Shown here: positions 43,486 to 51,896 of the stretch, piece by piece
Layout of the letters: every line of letters begins with the position of its first letter
How positions within the stretch are numbered: the first letter of the stretch is position 1
Source: Myroides phaeus
GTDB lineage: Bacteria > Bacteroidota > Bacteroidia > Flavobacteriales > Flavobacteriaceae
Assembly: GCF_900099675.1 (NCBI RefSeq)
Contig: NZ_FNDQ01000017.1
Span: forward strand, 1 to 62,762
Length of the DNA: 62,762 nt
Direction of reading: 5' to 3'
Notes under the pieces: model-generated
Databases searched by the model: none
Seen by the model: only the letters and a program-made list of their open reading frames with translations
Told to the model about the DNA's origin: nothing
Made by a program: the position numbers and the translations under genes

Positions 43486-43935
43486 TTATTTTTTTATTAA
43501 ATATGTTAAAAGACTTAATCCTATAATTAGTAGAACTATTCCTATCACTTTTTTTTTAAGCTTTTTATTATTATTTATTTCTTCAACTATACCAAGTATT
43601 TTTTCTCTATCAAATGTTCTATCAATCACCTTTGAATCCTCTTTTAAATAATCCATAATGATATTGAAGTCATCCACCCCTTCTATTATATATAAATAAT
43701 AAATTACACGTCCTACTATATCTTTATCTGTATAATATGATTTAAGAATTATTTTATTTTCTTTTTTTCTAATCTCGAGAAACTCATCTCTATATTCTTC
43801 TTGCCATTCATCTGTTTGAGCAATTAAACGTCCATATTCAACTATGCTATTGCCATCTATTAACAATTCTCCATCTACAATCAAATAATCTGTTCCATTA
43901 TTCTCTTTATGTTGGGATAATAATATTCTTTTCAT
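43486..43935 (-). CDS. Tail-anchored small protein in GTPase operon
   Basis: A 149-residue, mostly soluble protein ending in a hydrophobic C-terminal anchor (VIGIVLLIIGLSLLTYLI, about 129-146). The orientation suggests the soluble part faces the cytosol. No family is recognised. It starts 5 bases downstream of the GTPase gene and likely forms a membrane complex with that protein, which has an N-terminal anchor. Confidence 0.5.
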   Translation of the reverse strand: MKRILLSQHKENNGTDYLIVDGELLIDGNSIVEYGRLIAQTDEWQEEYRDEFLEIRKKENKIILKSYYTDKDIVGRVIYYLYIIEGVDDFNIIMDYLKEDSKVIDRTFDREKILGIVEEINNNKKLKKKVIGIVLLIIGLSLLTYLIKK

Positions 43936-43940
43936 ATTGT

Positions 43941-44606
43941 TTATTTTAACATTAATTTTTCAACCAATTCCTTTGTTTCGACAGAGTTAGTTAAATTTAC
44001 ATAAATTACTTTCTTTAACATCTCGGTATAGTTTTTATTTTGAACTAACTCATTAAATTTTCGCGTCATTTCTTCATCTGAAAGCAAACACTCATCTCTA
44101 TGTGTTGCAATTATTACAACAGGCTTCTTTTCTTCTTTAACTCTTATATAAATATGTTCAAATCTTGAATTACACGATCGCTGATAAAGAATTTTATCAC
44201 TATCTGAAAAATTCTTTAAATAAGCATTTATGTTAAAAAAAAATAAAATTATATCACTATTTTTTAATATTGACTCATAATCTACTCTAAAAACATTTCC
44301 TCCTCCAATATCTTTTCCTGATGCAATAGTTATTTTCTTTCCATTTTTCAATTGATAAGTAAAATCAAGATAATCTTTCCTATTCGTACTACTCTCTAAA
44401 AAAGGTTTACCTTCTAAAAAATTTAAAAAGCGTGTTTTACCAGCTCCTTGCATCCCTAAAATTCCTAATTTATTTTTAGTGATATCTTCCATTGTTTTTG
44501 CATATTTTTCACTGAGATATCCTATACCGATCCCTGCAGTTCCACCTATTAGTATAACCGCAGCTCCCCAAAGTAAAAAAGGAAGAATCAAAAAATGTGT
44601 AATCAT
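43941..44606 (-). CDS. Membrane-anchored small GTPase-like protein
   Basis: An N-terminal hydrophobic segment (about 3-30, with glycines) precedes a P-loop GTPase: Walker A GMQGAGKT at residues 51-58, a switch-II-like KDIGGGNVFR in place of DxxG, and ATHRDE where NKxD would be (G4). A Ser/Thr switch I lies in ESSTNRK. Such Arf-like or SR-beta-like bacterial GTPases are often membrane bound. It is the first gene of the four-gene operon. The GTP specificity is inferred because G4 is divergent. Confidence 0.7.
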   Translation of the reverse strand: MITHFLILPFLLWGAAVILIGGTAGIGIGYLSEKYAKTMEDITKNKLGILGMQGAGKTRFLNFLEGKPFLESSTNRKDYLDFTYQLKNGKKITIASGKDIGGGNVFRVDYESILKNSDIILFFFNINAYLKNFSDSDKILYQRSCNSRFEHIYIRVKEEKKPVVIIATHRDECLLSDEEMTRKFNELVQNKNYTEMLKKVIYVNLTNSVETKELVEKLMLK

Positions 44607-44826
44607 AATTGTTTTATATTTAATTATTTTTAAAACTCTATTTAATAATCTCTAAGCTTTCTATAACTCTTGTCCCTCCCATAAACTATTCATAGTTACT
44701 TGCCCTATTCAGCATATCGACTATTAATACAATATGTTTTCTCTCTAAAAACTTCATAATTTAATTCGTCTAATTATTGAATCGGGTATGATGGAAAAAA
44801 TTGTACAGCCATAATTTTTATTCATT

Positions 44827-45681
44827 TCACAGGCAAACCCAATCTCCCTCTACAACCTTAGCAAAATTGCCATATTTCTGTATTTGTTGTTGAAGCTCAT
44901 AATTAGGTCTTACCCATATTTCTATTTGAAAGGTACTCTTACCTTCCTTGATTACACTTTGTGTGTGATGCAAAGGCAGACTTAGTACGTAAGGCTTTTG
45001 TGAAATGGCAAACTCAATAACAATACGCTGTCTATCCGAATCACTATGATTTAACCCTACTATCTCACTAAACAAAGCCTTGGCCTCATCTAATCTTGGT
45101 TTAAACTTCTTTTGTGTTAGTTCTACCTGTTTGATACGGTCTAAACCAAAACTCAAAAACTCCTCACCTACCTCTGCTATTAAATACCACCTATTTTGAT
45201 ATTGTTTAAAATACAATGGTCTTACTAAACTTTCTTTTGCCTTTATACTGCGATAACTTTGATGTGTTAGCTTCACTTCTAACCTCCTTTGTAGTGCAGT
45301 TAAAAGCGTGTTGAAAAAATTGATATTGTACAAACACGTTTGTTGTTCAAACTCGATATACTTTATTGCATCTATATCTTCACCTGCTTTTTTCATCAAC
45401 AGACTAATCACTTCATAGTTTTCAATAAATTTATTTAAACTCAAAACGTCTAATCTCTCTCCATTTTCCTCAACCTCATTTAAAGCATAGACCTTAATCA
45501 ACCTATTGTAAACAATTGGTATATTAAGTTCCTCTATCAACTTTTTACGCAAGCGATTCCACGTTTCATAACTTATAGGTCCACGTTCATCTCCAAGTTG
45601 ACTACATATATAATCAACCGTTAACTCACCCTTTACCTTAAATGCCTCAAGTACTTTTTGAACTCTTATCAAGTCTTTCAT
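44827..45681 (-). CDS. WYL-domain transcriptional regulator
   Basis: An N-terminal winged helix (VLEAFKVKGELTVDYICSQLG) precedes a WYL domain (SLVRPLYFKQYQNRWYLIAEV and FGLDRIKQVELTQKKF) and a C-terminal WCX part (FQIEIWVRP). WYL proteins bind nucleic-acid-derived ligands and control defence or DNA-repair genes. It stands about 220 bases upstream of the GTPase operon on the same strand in the direction of transcription, so it is separate, and may act on that operon or on others. Confidence 0.85.
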   Translation of the reverse strand: MKDLIRVQKVLEAFKVKGELTVDYICSQLGDERGPISYETWNRLRKKLIEELNIPIVYNRLIKVYALNEVEENGERLDVLSLNKFIENYEVISLLMKKAGEDIDAIKYIEFEQQTCLYNINFFNTLLTALQRRLEVKLTHQSYRSIKAKESLVRPLYFKQYQNRWYLIAEVGEEFLSFGLDRIKQVELTQKKFKPRLDEAKALFSEIVGLNHSDSDRQRIVIEFAISQKPYVLSLPLHHTQSVIKEGKSTFQIEIWVRPNYELQQQIQKYGNFAKVVEGDWVCL

Positions 45682-45743
45682 CCTTTCACAGTATTACAAT
45701 GACAGTACAAAGAAAACAGACCACACTGTCAAAACACGCAAGT

Positions 45744-45959
45744 CTATTTTATTTCTATTACTTCTATAAAACCAGGACTACAAGCAAAACCTTTTTTCAA
45801 GTCTACACCGTATACTCTTAAGAAAGCCTCTTGTATTGGTTTACCTTGTTCTACCATCCACGGGGGAGTAAAAGATGCAAATTCAACACTCATTCCCTTC
45901 TCAATGTACATTTCACCTTCTTTATGTGTACGCAGTACCGTAGCTCTATATCTTGCCAT
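45744..45959 (-). CDS. DUF6140-like small protein
   Basis: A 71-residue protein with EKGMSVEFASFTPPW and EAFLRVYGVDLKKGFACS, the pattern I associate with DUF6140. Such proteins are often element-borne in Bacteroidota. The function is unknown. It lies upstream of the WYL gene, with 62 bases between, and may share its transcript. Confidence 0.7.
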   Translation of the reverse strand: MARYRATVLRTHKEGEMYIEKGMSVEFASFTPPWMVEQGKPIQEAFLRVYGVDLKKGFACSPGFIEVIEIK

Positions 45960-46016
45960 AATTCTTTATTTTCTAATTAAACGTAGCAACATTTAAAAGT
46001 ATTCTAAACAAAAAAA

Positions 46017-46078
46017 GGGCGAACACTACCTTTTTTTTAGTGAAAAAAAACTCACTCAAAAAAAGGTAGTGTTCACCC
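46017..46078. repeat. 62-bp near-perfect inverted repeat with nested hairpin
   Basis: The arm GGGCGAACACTACC plus T7 (46017-46037) pairs with A7 plus GGTAGTGTTCACCC (46058-46078), with one mismatch. Inside, AGTGA and TCACT (46039-46043 and 46052-46056) add an inner stem. The whole could be a terminator or a short miniature element; the outer ends lack an obvious target duplication. Confidence 0.65.
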
Positions 46079-46151
46079 AATTTCACAAAGACATTATCTC
46101 TAAAATTAATTCCCTCGTTTATTTTAAACTACATTCTCAAAAAAGCACAAA

Positions 46152-46192
46152 AAAAGAGGTTGATACCACAAAATGCGACATCAACCTCTTTT
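46152..46192. terminator. Terminator of the minus-strand secreted protein gene
   Basis: AAAAGAGGTTGAT at 46152-46164 pairs with ATCAACCTCTTTT at 46180-46192 around a 15-base loop. It follows the stop of the gene ending at 46216. Confidence 0.65.
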
Positions 46193-46215
46193 ACACTATA
46201 TTCTATTATGTAAAC

Positions 46216-46950
46216 TTACAAACCTAAGAAACCAACAAAGTCAGCATACTGTTTTGCCAAATACAACTGATACTCTTCTGTTCTTTCTACTTTCACCTTG
46301 CCATACTCTGGTTGTGCAACCACATAGTATAAGAAAGCATCTACTCTGTCTTTAGGAATCTTCATATCCTCTAACAAATCACTTTTAGGATATTCCTCAA
46401 CAAACTCTTGGATACGAATATCTAATCTTTCATATAATATTGCAGCCTTATCCTTTTTCTTTCTTCCTGAAACAAGATTAGCTAAAGCATCTAAACTAAT
46501 ACCCATTCCGTAATTTGCTGTAGAAGCAAACACAGTATTATTCTTTTTATATCTTCTTTCAGCAGGAGTCAATTTTTTCTTATTTCCTAACTCAAACAAA
46601 TCATCATCAAAATTTTTGTGTAAAATAACAACCTCTTCTAACGTCTGACCTGGCTTAGTGAACACCACATTCACTCTTCCTAATTTAAAATCCTCTGCCG
46701 TCATAACATAATCTACAGGAGAAATTCTTTTATTAGTGAACTGAATTGTATCCCCAACTTGCGTATTGATCATAAAATAACCACGACCATCAAGTTTAGT
46801 TTCTTCCTTACTATTTTTATTAACAATAGTAGCAGGTACTATTTTACCGTCATACATACGAGCACGTCCGTCAATAATCTTCGTTTCCTGAGCAAAAACT
46901 CCCACAGAAAATAGACATCCAATACCCATTAGCCAATAAGCTGATTTCAT
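46216..46950 (-). CDS. Secreted carboxypeptidase-regulatory-like domain protein
   Basis: A signal peptide (LMGIGCLFSVGVFAQ) precedes a beta-sandwich (DGRARMYDGKIVPATIVNKN to GDTIQFTNKRISP) of the carboxypeptidase regulatory-like type, with a helical C-terminal half. Such proteins are envelope-located and often bind partners; no enzyme motif is seen. It is a single gene. A 19-bp direct repeat lies just before its start. Confidence 0.65.
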   Translation of the reverse strand: MKSAYWLMGIGCLFSVGVFAQETKIIDGRARMYDGKIVPATIVNKNSKEETKLDGRGYFMINTQVGDTIQFTNKRISPVDYVMTAEDFKLGRVNVVFTKPGQTLEEVVILHKNFDDDLFELGNKKKLTPAERRYKKNNTVFASTANYGMGISLDALANLVSGRKKKDKAAILYERLDIRIQEFVEEYPKSDLLEDMKIPKDRVDAFLYYVVAQPEYGKVKVERTEEYQLYLAKQYADFVGFLGL

Positions 46951-46992
46951 ATTATTTGTTTTTAGTAAATATAATTATTTGTTTTTAGTAAA
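46951..46992. repeat. Tandem 19-bp direct repeat
   Basis: ATTATTTGTTTTTAGTAAA occurs at 46951-46969 and again at 46974-46992, a period of 23 bases. It lies immediately upstream of the secreted protein gene, in its leader. Confidence 0.6.
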
Positions 46993-47023
46993 ACCATTAA
47001 TTATAAAAACTCTTTTTTAATAC

Positions 47024-47431
47024 TTACATTTCTATTGCAGCAACTTTATCAACAACATATTGAGGAGCAGCAATTGGACGACCTGTTATCATATCAATAA
47101 ATACCAAAACAGAATTACCTGTTGTTAACAATTCACCTGCTTCATTATACAATTCATAATCAAATTCTATCTTCACGGAAGTCAGCTTTTTAAAGATTGT
47201 TCTGATAGTCAAATCCTCATCATATTTAGCCGATTTCTTATAATTCATTGTCAGTGAAACAACAGGTAGCATTACCCCCATTTCTTCCATTTTCTTGTAC
47301 GATATTCCAAGGTTCCTTAACCACTCAACTCGCCCAATTTCAAAGTATTGCGCATAATTTCCGTGATAAACAACCCCCATCTGATCCGTCTCAGCATAAC
47401 GTACTCTGACGTTAAAATCAAAATATTTCAT
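47024..47431 (-). CDS. Acyl-CoA thioesterase, hotdog fold (YbgC-like)
   Basis: A 135-residue 4HBT hotdog protein with RYAETDQMGVVYHGNYAQYF followed by GRVEWLRNLGISY; the Asp in ETDQMG is the catalytic acid of the YbgC branch. It hydrolyses short-chain acyl-CoA or acts in acyl transfer. Cytosolic. It is divergent from dnaA with a 190-base spacer between them and lies 73 bases beyond the start of the secreted-protein gene. Confidence 0.9.
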   Translation of the reverse strand: MKYFDFNVRVRYAETDQMGVVYHGNYAQYFEIGRVEWLRNLGISYKKMEEMGVMLPVVSLTMNYKKSAKYDEDLTIRTIFKKLTSVKIEFDYELYNEAGELLTTGNSVLVFIDMITGRPIAAPQYVVDKVAAIEM

Positions 47432-47619
47432 ATTCCCTTTAATTATATTTGTTTCTTCTTTTTTTTATAGTACTTACCAAATTAATTTGTTTTATACAAT
47501 GCCTATTTAGTTTTTTTATCCCAAAATTTGTTCACATATTTGTGCTCTCAAATAAAGGTAGTTTTATCCCCTTAAAATATACCCAAAAGTAGTAACTGTT
47601 TTTATAATTCTAACCTAAA

Positions 47620-49059
47620 ATGCACGAGTATACGATTAAGTCCGCAGAATCTGTTTGGAATAATTGTCTTGAGTTCATAAAAGACAATATCCAAGAACAA
47701 GCTTTTAAGACTTGGTTCATGCCCATTCAGGCAATTGAGCTTACAGAGAATGCTTTATATATTCAAGTGCCAAGTAAGTTTTTTTACGAGTGGTTGGAAG
47801 AACACTATGTAAAAATTCTTAAAGTAGCCTTAACTAGACAACTTGGCCCTGAAGCTAAATTGCTGTATAAAATTCAGATGGAAAATACATCTGGAAAAAA
47901 ACAACCATATACAGAGCAATTACCAAGTGCTCAAAGAAGCCCTGTTAAACCACAAGAATTAGACGTACCTGTACAAAATAAGAATCCGGAATTAAAAAAT
48001 CCTTTTGTAATTCCTGGAATTCGCAATGTTAAGATTGAGTCACAATTAAATTCAAATTATTCATTTGACAACTTCTTAGAAGGTGATTCAAACCGCTTAG
48101 CGCGTTCAGCAGGTTTAGCTGTAGCTAACAAACCTGGAGGTACATCGTTCAACCCTTTATTAATCTTTGGAGGAGTAGGATTAGGAAAAACTCACTTAGC
48201 TCACGCTATTGGAGTTGAGATTAAAGACCTATACCCTGAAAAGACTGTTTTATACATCTCTGCTGAAGTGTTTACGCAACAATATGTTGACTCTGTACGT
48301 AAACAAACAAGAAATGACTTTATTTATTTCTATCAGTTAATAGATGTATTAATTGTCGATGATATTCAATTCTTATCTGGTAAATCAGGTACGCAAGATG
48401 TATTCTTCCATATCTTTAACCATTTACACCAAAATGGTAAACAAGTTATCTTGACTTCGGACAAGGCACCTGTTGATATGCAAGACATCGAACAACGTTT
48501 ATTATCTCGTTTCAAATGGGGATTATCTGCTGAAATTCAGCATCCAGATTTTGAAACACGAGTTAGAATCGTTGAAAGCCTTTTATACCGCGATGGTGTT
48601 GAAATGCCAAAAGACATTATTCAATACGTTGCTAAAAACGTAAATTCTAACATCCGTGAATTAGAAGGTGCTATTATTTCATTAATTGCACAGTCTTCAT
48701 TCAACAAACGCGAAGTTACAATTGACCTTGCAAGAAACGTAGTTGAGAAATTCGTTAAGAATGTTAAGAGAGAAATCTCTATCGATTATATTCAAAAAGT
48801 GGTATCTGACTATTTCCAAATGGATACAGAAACACTTCGTTCTAAAACAAGAAAGAGAAACATTGTGCAAGCAAGACAACTTGCTATGTTCTTTGCTAAA
48901 AAATACACAAAGTCTTCTTTAGCAAGTATTGGTTCTCAAATTGGAGATCGTGATCACGCAACTGTATTACACGCTTGTAAAACGATTGACAATCTTCTTG
49001 AAACAGACAAAGAGTTTAAAAAATATCACGACGATATTAATCTTAAATTTAGTATGTAA
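47620..49059 (+). CDS. dnaA: Chromosomal replication initiator protein DnaA
   Basis: All four domains are present: the N-terminal DnaA-N domain with FIKDNIQEQAFKTWFMP, a short linker, the AAA+ ATPase (Walker A GGVGLGKTHLAHA, Walker B LIVDDIQFLSG, sensor residues LSRFKWGLSAEI), and the C-terminal DNA-binding HTH with signature SQIGDRDHATVLHACK. Length 479 is normal. It binds DnaA boxes at oriC and opens DNA. No cluster of consensus DnaA boxes was seen in the 188-base upstream spacer. The phosphatase gene overlaps its stop by one base. Confidence 0.97.
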   Translation: MHEYTIKSAESVWNNCLEFIKDNIQEQAFKTWFMPIQAIELTENALYIQVPSKFFYEWLEEHYVKILKVALTRQLGPEAKLLYKIQMENTSGKKQPYTEQLPSAQRSPVKPQELDVPVQNKNPELKNPFVIPGIRNVKIESQLNSNYSFDNFLEGDSNRLARSAGLAVANKPGGTSFNPLLIFGGVGLGKTHLAHAIGVEIKDLYPEKTVLYISAEVFTQQYVDSVRKQTRNDFIYFYQLIDVLIVDDIQFLSGKSGTQDVFFHIFNHLHQNGKQVILTSDKAPVDMQDIEQRLLSRFKWGLSAEIQHPDFETRVRIVESLLYRDGVEMPKDIIQYVAKNVNSNIRELEGAIISLIAQSSFNKREVTIDLARNVVEKFVKNVKREISIDYIQKVVSDYFQMDTETLRSKTRKRNIVQARQLAMFFAKKYTKSSLASIGSQIGDRDHATVLHACKTIDNLLETDKEFKKYHDDINLKFSM

Positions 49060-49517
49060 TGAAAGCTAAAGTTTTGATGGTTTGCTTAGGTAATATTTGC
49101 CGTTCTCCATTAGCAGAGGGTATCCTACAATCAAAACTTTCGAAAGAAAGTTTTTTTGTTGACTCAGCGGGAACGGGTGCGTGGCATATCGGACAACAAC
49201 CTGATCCAAGATCTATAGAAGTTGCTTCGCATTATGACATTGATTTAACTACCCAAAGAGCTCGTCAATTTAGCATTACTGATTTTACTGAGTTTGACAG
49301 AATCTACGTTATGGACCAATCAAATTACGACAACGTAATTAAATTAGCTCCTAATGAAGAAGCGAAACAAAAGGTAAAACTCATATTAAATGAATTACAC
49401 CCTGGTTCAAATAAAGAAGTACCTGATCCGTACTTTGGAGGTCCAGGAGGTTTTTACCACGTCTATAAAATGTTAGACGATGCTTGCAACGTAATAGCCA
49501 AAGATTTACAATCTTAG
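49059..49517 (+). CDS. Low molecular weight protein tyrosine phosphatase
   Basis: The catalytic loop CLGNICRS (CX5R) near the N terminus and the general acid in DPYFGG (about residue 126) define this 152-residue phosphatase. It removes phosphate from tyrosine in proteins, often regulating capsule export. Its start overlaps the dnaA stop by one base, so translation is coupled. Placing a phosphatase in the dnaA operon is common in Flavobacteria. Confidence 0.92.
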   Translation: MKAKVLMVCLGNICRSPLAEGILQSKLSKESFFVDSAGTGAWHIGQQPDPRSIEVASHYDIDLTTQRARQFSITDFTEFDRIYVMDQSNYDNVIKLAPNEEAKQKVKLILNELHPGSNKEVPDPYFGGPGGFYHVYKMLDDACNVIAKDLQS

Positions 49518-49616
49518 ATATATTTAGTAAAAGGAAGAAAGTCATTTTCTTCCTTTTCTTTTTTGTACTATTCTTTATCTTTACCTTTGTACAACTATTT
49601 ATAGAATACACTATTC

Positions 49617-50342
49617 ATGACAAATCAATCACCAACAGGTACTTTATACCTTATACCAATTACATTAGGAGAAACAACTAATCCTCTTGATGTGTTACCA
49701 CAAACAGTAAAACGCGCTATTGAAATGCTTGACATCTTCATTGTAGAAAATGAAAAAACAGCAAGGCGTTTTATTAAAAGTATTTGTCCAGAAAAGAAAC
49801 AATCAGAACTTATTTTATTTCCTTTAAACAAGCACACTGAGATTAGTGAATACAAAGATTACATCAATCCATTATTAGAAGGTAAAAGCATTGGTGTAAT
49901 GAGTGAAGCAGGATGTCCTGGAGTAGCTGACCCTGGTGCTGTAATCGTTGATTTAGCACATAAGCGCAATATCAAAGTAACACCTCTTGTTGGTCCTTCA
50001 TCTATCTTATTATCAGTAATGGCTTCTGGTATGAATGGACAGAGTTTTGCTTTCAACGGATACCTGCCAATTGACAAAGCAGAAAAGAAGAATGCACTTA
50101 AAGGCTTAGAAAGATTATCACAAGAAAAGAACCAATCACAATTGTTTATTGAAACGCCGTATAGAAATAACCAATTACTACAAGATATGGCACAAATTTT
50201 AAACCCAAACACCTTAGTTTGCGTAGCTTGTGATATCACATTAGAAACAGAGTTTATTTCAACAAAACCTGCTTCTCAATGGAAGAATACAAAAGTAGAT
50301 TTACACAAAAGACCGTGTATTTTCATCATACATAAAAACTAA
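49617..50342 (+). CDS. SAM-dependent methyltransferase, RsmI-like
   Basis: A 241-residue tetrapyrrole-methylase-fold protein: TLYLIPITLGE at the start, IGVMSEAGCPGVADPGAVIVD as the SAM loop, and VTPLVGPSSILLSVMASG. It resembles RsmI (16S rRNA C1402 methyltransferase) but is shorter at the start and lacks the usual NxxGxL opening, so it is one of the Bacteroidota RsmI-like paralogues. It lies about 100 bases after the phosphatase gene and ends at a strong terminator. Confidence 0.8.
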   Translation: MTNQSPTGTLYLIPITLGETTNPLDVLPQTVKRAIEMLDIFIVENEKTARRFIKSICPEKKQSELILFPLNKHTEISEYKDYINPLLEGKSIGVMSEAGCPGVADPGAVIVDLAHKRNIKVTPLVGPSSILLSVMASGMNGQSFAFNGYLPIDKAEKKNALKGLERLSQEKNQSQLFIETPYRNNQLLQDMAQILNPNTLVCVACDITLETEFISTKPASQWKNTKVDLHKRPCIFIIHKN

Positions 50343-50344
50343 AA

Positions 50345-50373
50345 AAGAGCAGCTTATAAAAGCTGCTCTTTTT
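50345..50373 (+). terminator. Terminator of the dnaA-RsmI gene run
   Basis: AAGAGCAGCTT at 50345-50355 pairs with AAGCTGCTCTT at 50360-50370 around ATAA, followed by TTT. Confidence 0.8.
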
Positions 50374-50405
50374 GTATATATTCCGTGTGGTTTACAACCA
50401 AACAC

Positions 50406-50723
50406 CTATTCTTTCTTCTCCTTAGGCAATATAAAGCCCATTCCCATACTGCGTAACATTTTCTTTACGAAGTTCCAGAAAAACACACGTTGTCCAAACA
50501 ATGTTCCGATACAAAGTAATAACACCTTATAAACAGGTAATATCAAAACAAAATATAAAATCCAATAAAGAAACGGATACATCCCATCTCTTTCTATTCC
50601 AATATATGATAAAATAGGCTTAGATATATAGGCTGATGTTGAACCAGTAATTGCGAAAACAATAAAGATAACTGTCAATTGAAAATTAGATGTTACCCCC
50701 CAACGTTGCTTAAGTTTTTCCAT
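50406..50723 (-). CDS. DUF6787 family membrane protein
   Basis: The 105-residue protein begins LKQRWGVTSNFQLTVIFIVF, the hallmark of DUF6787, and has two membrane segments (about 14-36 and 47-72) plus a C-terminal amphipathic part (GQRVFFWNFVKKMLRSMG). Inner membrane, function unknown. It is a single-gene minus-strand unit convergent to the RsmI-like gene. Confidence 0.8.
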   Translation of the reverse strand: MEKLKQRWGVTSNFQLTVIFIVFAITGSTSAYISKPILSYIGIERDGMYPFLYWILYFVLILPVYKVLLLCIGTLFGQRVFFWNFVKKMLRSMGMGFILPKEKKE

Positions 50724-50793
50724 TATTTAATTTAATTCTAAACAAAGGTAATTCATTTTGTGTAAGTAAAAAACTAAATTATCTTAAATAAAA

Positions 50794-50817
50794 AAGTCAT
50801 TCCTTTCGGAATGACTT
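50794..50817 (-). terminator. Terminator of the threonine aldolase gene
   Basis: AAGTCATTCC at 50794-50803 pairs with GGAATGACTT at 50808-50817; on the minus strand it is followed by a T run. Confidence 0.75.
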
Positions 50818-50823
50818 CTAATG

Positions 50824-51849
50824 CTATAATTCTAGTTTTGAGAGTGCTTCTAATACATACTCATGCATTACTTCGCGGTAATCTAAATGAGTTACCATTC
50901 GAAGCCATCCACCTCCCATATCACTAATAGATATGTTTTTTTGCCTTAGCTTATCAACAAACAACTTGCTTAAGACAGGTTCTTTTAGCTTAAAAACAAC
51001 GATATTCGTTTGTACGGGTAAAACCTCACCAATCCAAAGTTTCTTGTTTAAAATCATCTCTATTTGCTTTGCTCTGAAATGATCTCTTTGCAATCTACCT
51101 ACATTGTTCTTTAAAGCGAATAAAGCTGCAGCTGCTAAATATCCTGTTTGACGCATTCCACCTCCCATTAACTTACGGATGCGCAATGCTTTTTGAATAT
51201 CTGCTTTTGATCCTAACAAAACAGAACCAATCGGCGCTCCTAATCCTTTTGAAAAACAAACTGAAATAGTATCAAATAAAGCTCCAAACTGACTTGGATG
51301 TTGTGATTTTGCCACTAAAGCATTCCACAATCTCGCCCCGTCTAAGTGCAACTTCAATCCTTTATCATCACACACCTCACGGATGCGTTCTAACTCTTGC
51401 ATTTCATAACAAGCACCACCTCCAAGATTAGTTGTATTCTCTAAACTTACTAATGTTGTTTTTGGCAAATGAATATTAGTAGGCTCATTGTAGTGTTGTA
51501 ACACTTGATCTGCCGTAATTCTACCGCGAACTCCATCTACTAAAGCACAAGTAACCCCACTATGTACAGCAACTCCTCCTCCTTCAAAAAGATTTATATG
51601 AGAAGTTTTGTCACAGATTAACTGATCTCCAGGCTGTGTATGTAACTTAATTGCAACTTGATTTGCCATTGTACCTGAGGGAAAAAACAGTGCTGCTTCC
51701 ATACCAAACAACTCTGCTACAGCTACTTCCAACTCATTAGTACTACCATCTTGTTTATAAACATCATCACCTACCCTTGCTTTCATCATGTAGTTTAACA
51801 TCTCAGGCGTAGGCTTAGTGATTGTATCACTTACTAAATTAATTTCCAT
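50824..51849 (-). CDS. ltaE: Low-specificity L-threonine aldolase
   Basis: The PLP-dependent enzyme splits L-threonine or allo-threonine into glycine and acetaldehyde. Motifs: LVSDTITKPTPEM at the start, LFFPSGTMANQVA, HLDGARLWNA, and the PLP-lysine SVCFSKGLGAPIGS. Length 341 is normal. Cytosolic. It is divergent from prfB with 47 bases between the start codons and ends in its own terminator. Confidence 0.93.
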   Translation of the reverse strand: MEINLVSDTITKPTPEMLNYMMKARVGDDVYKQDGSTNELEVAVAELFGMEAALFFPSGTMANQVAIKLHTQPGDQLICDKTSHINLFEGGGVAVHSGVTCALVDGVRGRITADQVLQHYNEPTNIHLPKTTLVSLENTTNLGGGACYEMQELERIREVCDDKGLKLHLDGARLWNALVAKSQHPSQFGALFDTISVCFSKGLGAPIGSVLLGSKADIQKALRIRKLMGGGMRQTGYLAAAALFALKNNVGRLQRDHFRAKQIEMILNKKLWIGEVLPVQTNIVVFKLKEPVLSKLFVDKLRQKNISISDMGGGWLRMVTHLDYREVMHEYVLEALSKLEL

Positions 51850-51896
51850 AAATTGATAGGAATAAGTATTTTTGTGCTATAAAAGTATTAAAAATT

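Noticed and set aside
47432..47619. Replication origin upstream of dnaA
   Set aside because: I saw no cluster of consensus DnaA boxes or AT-rich unwinding repeats in this spacer; one AT-rich spacer is not enough.
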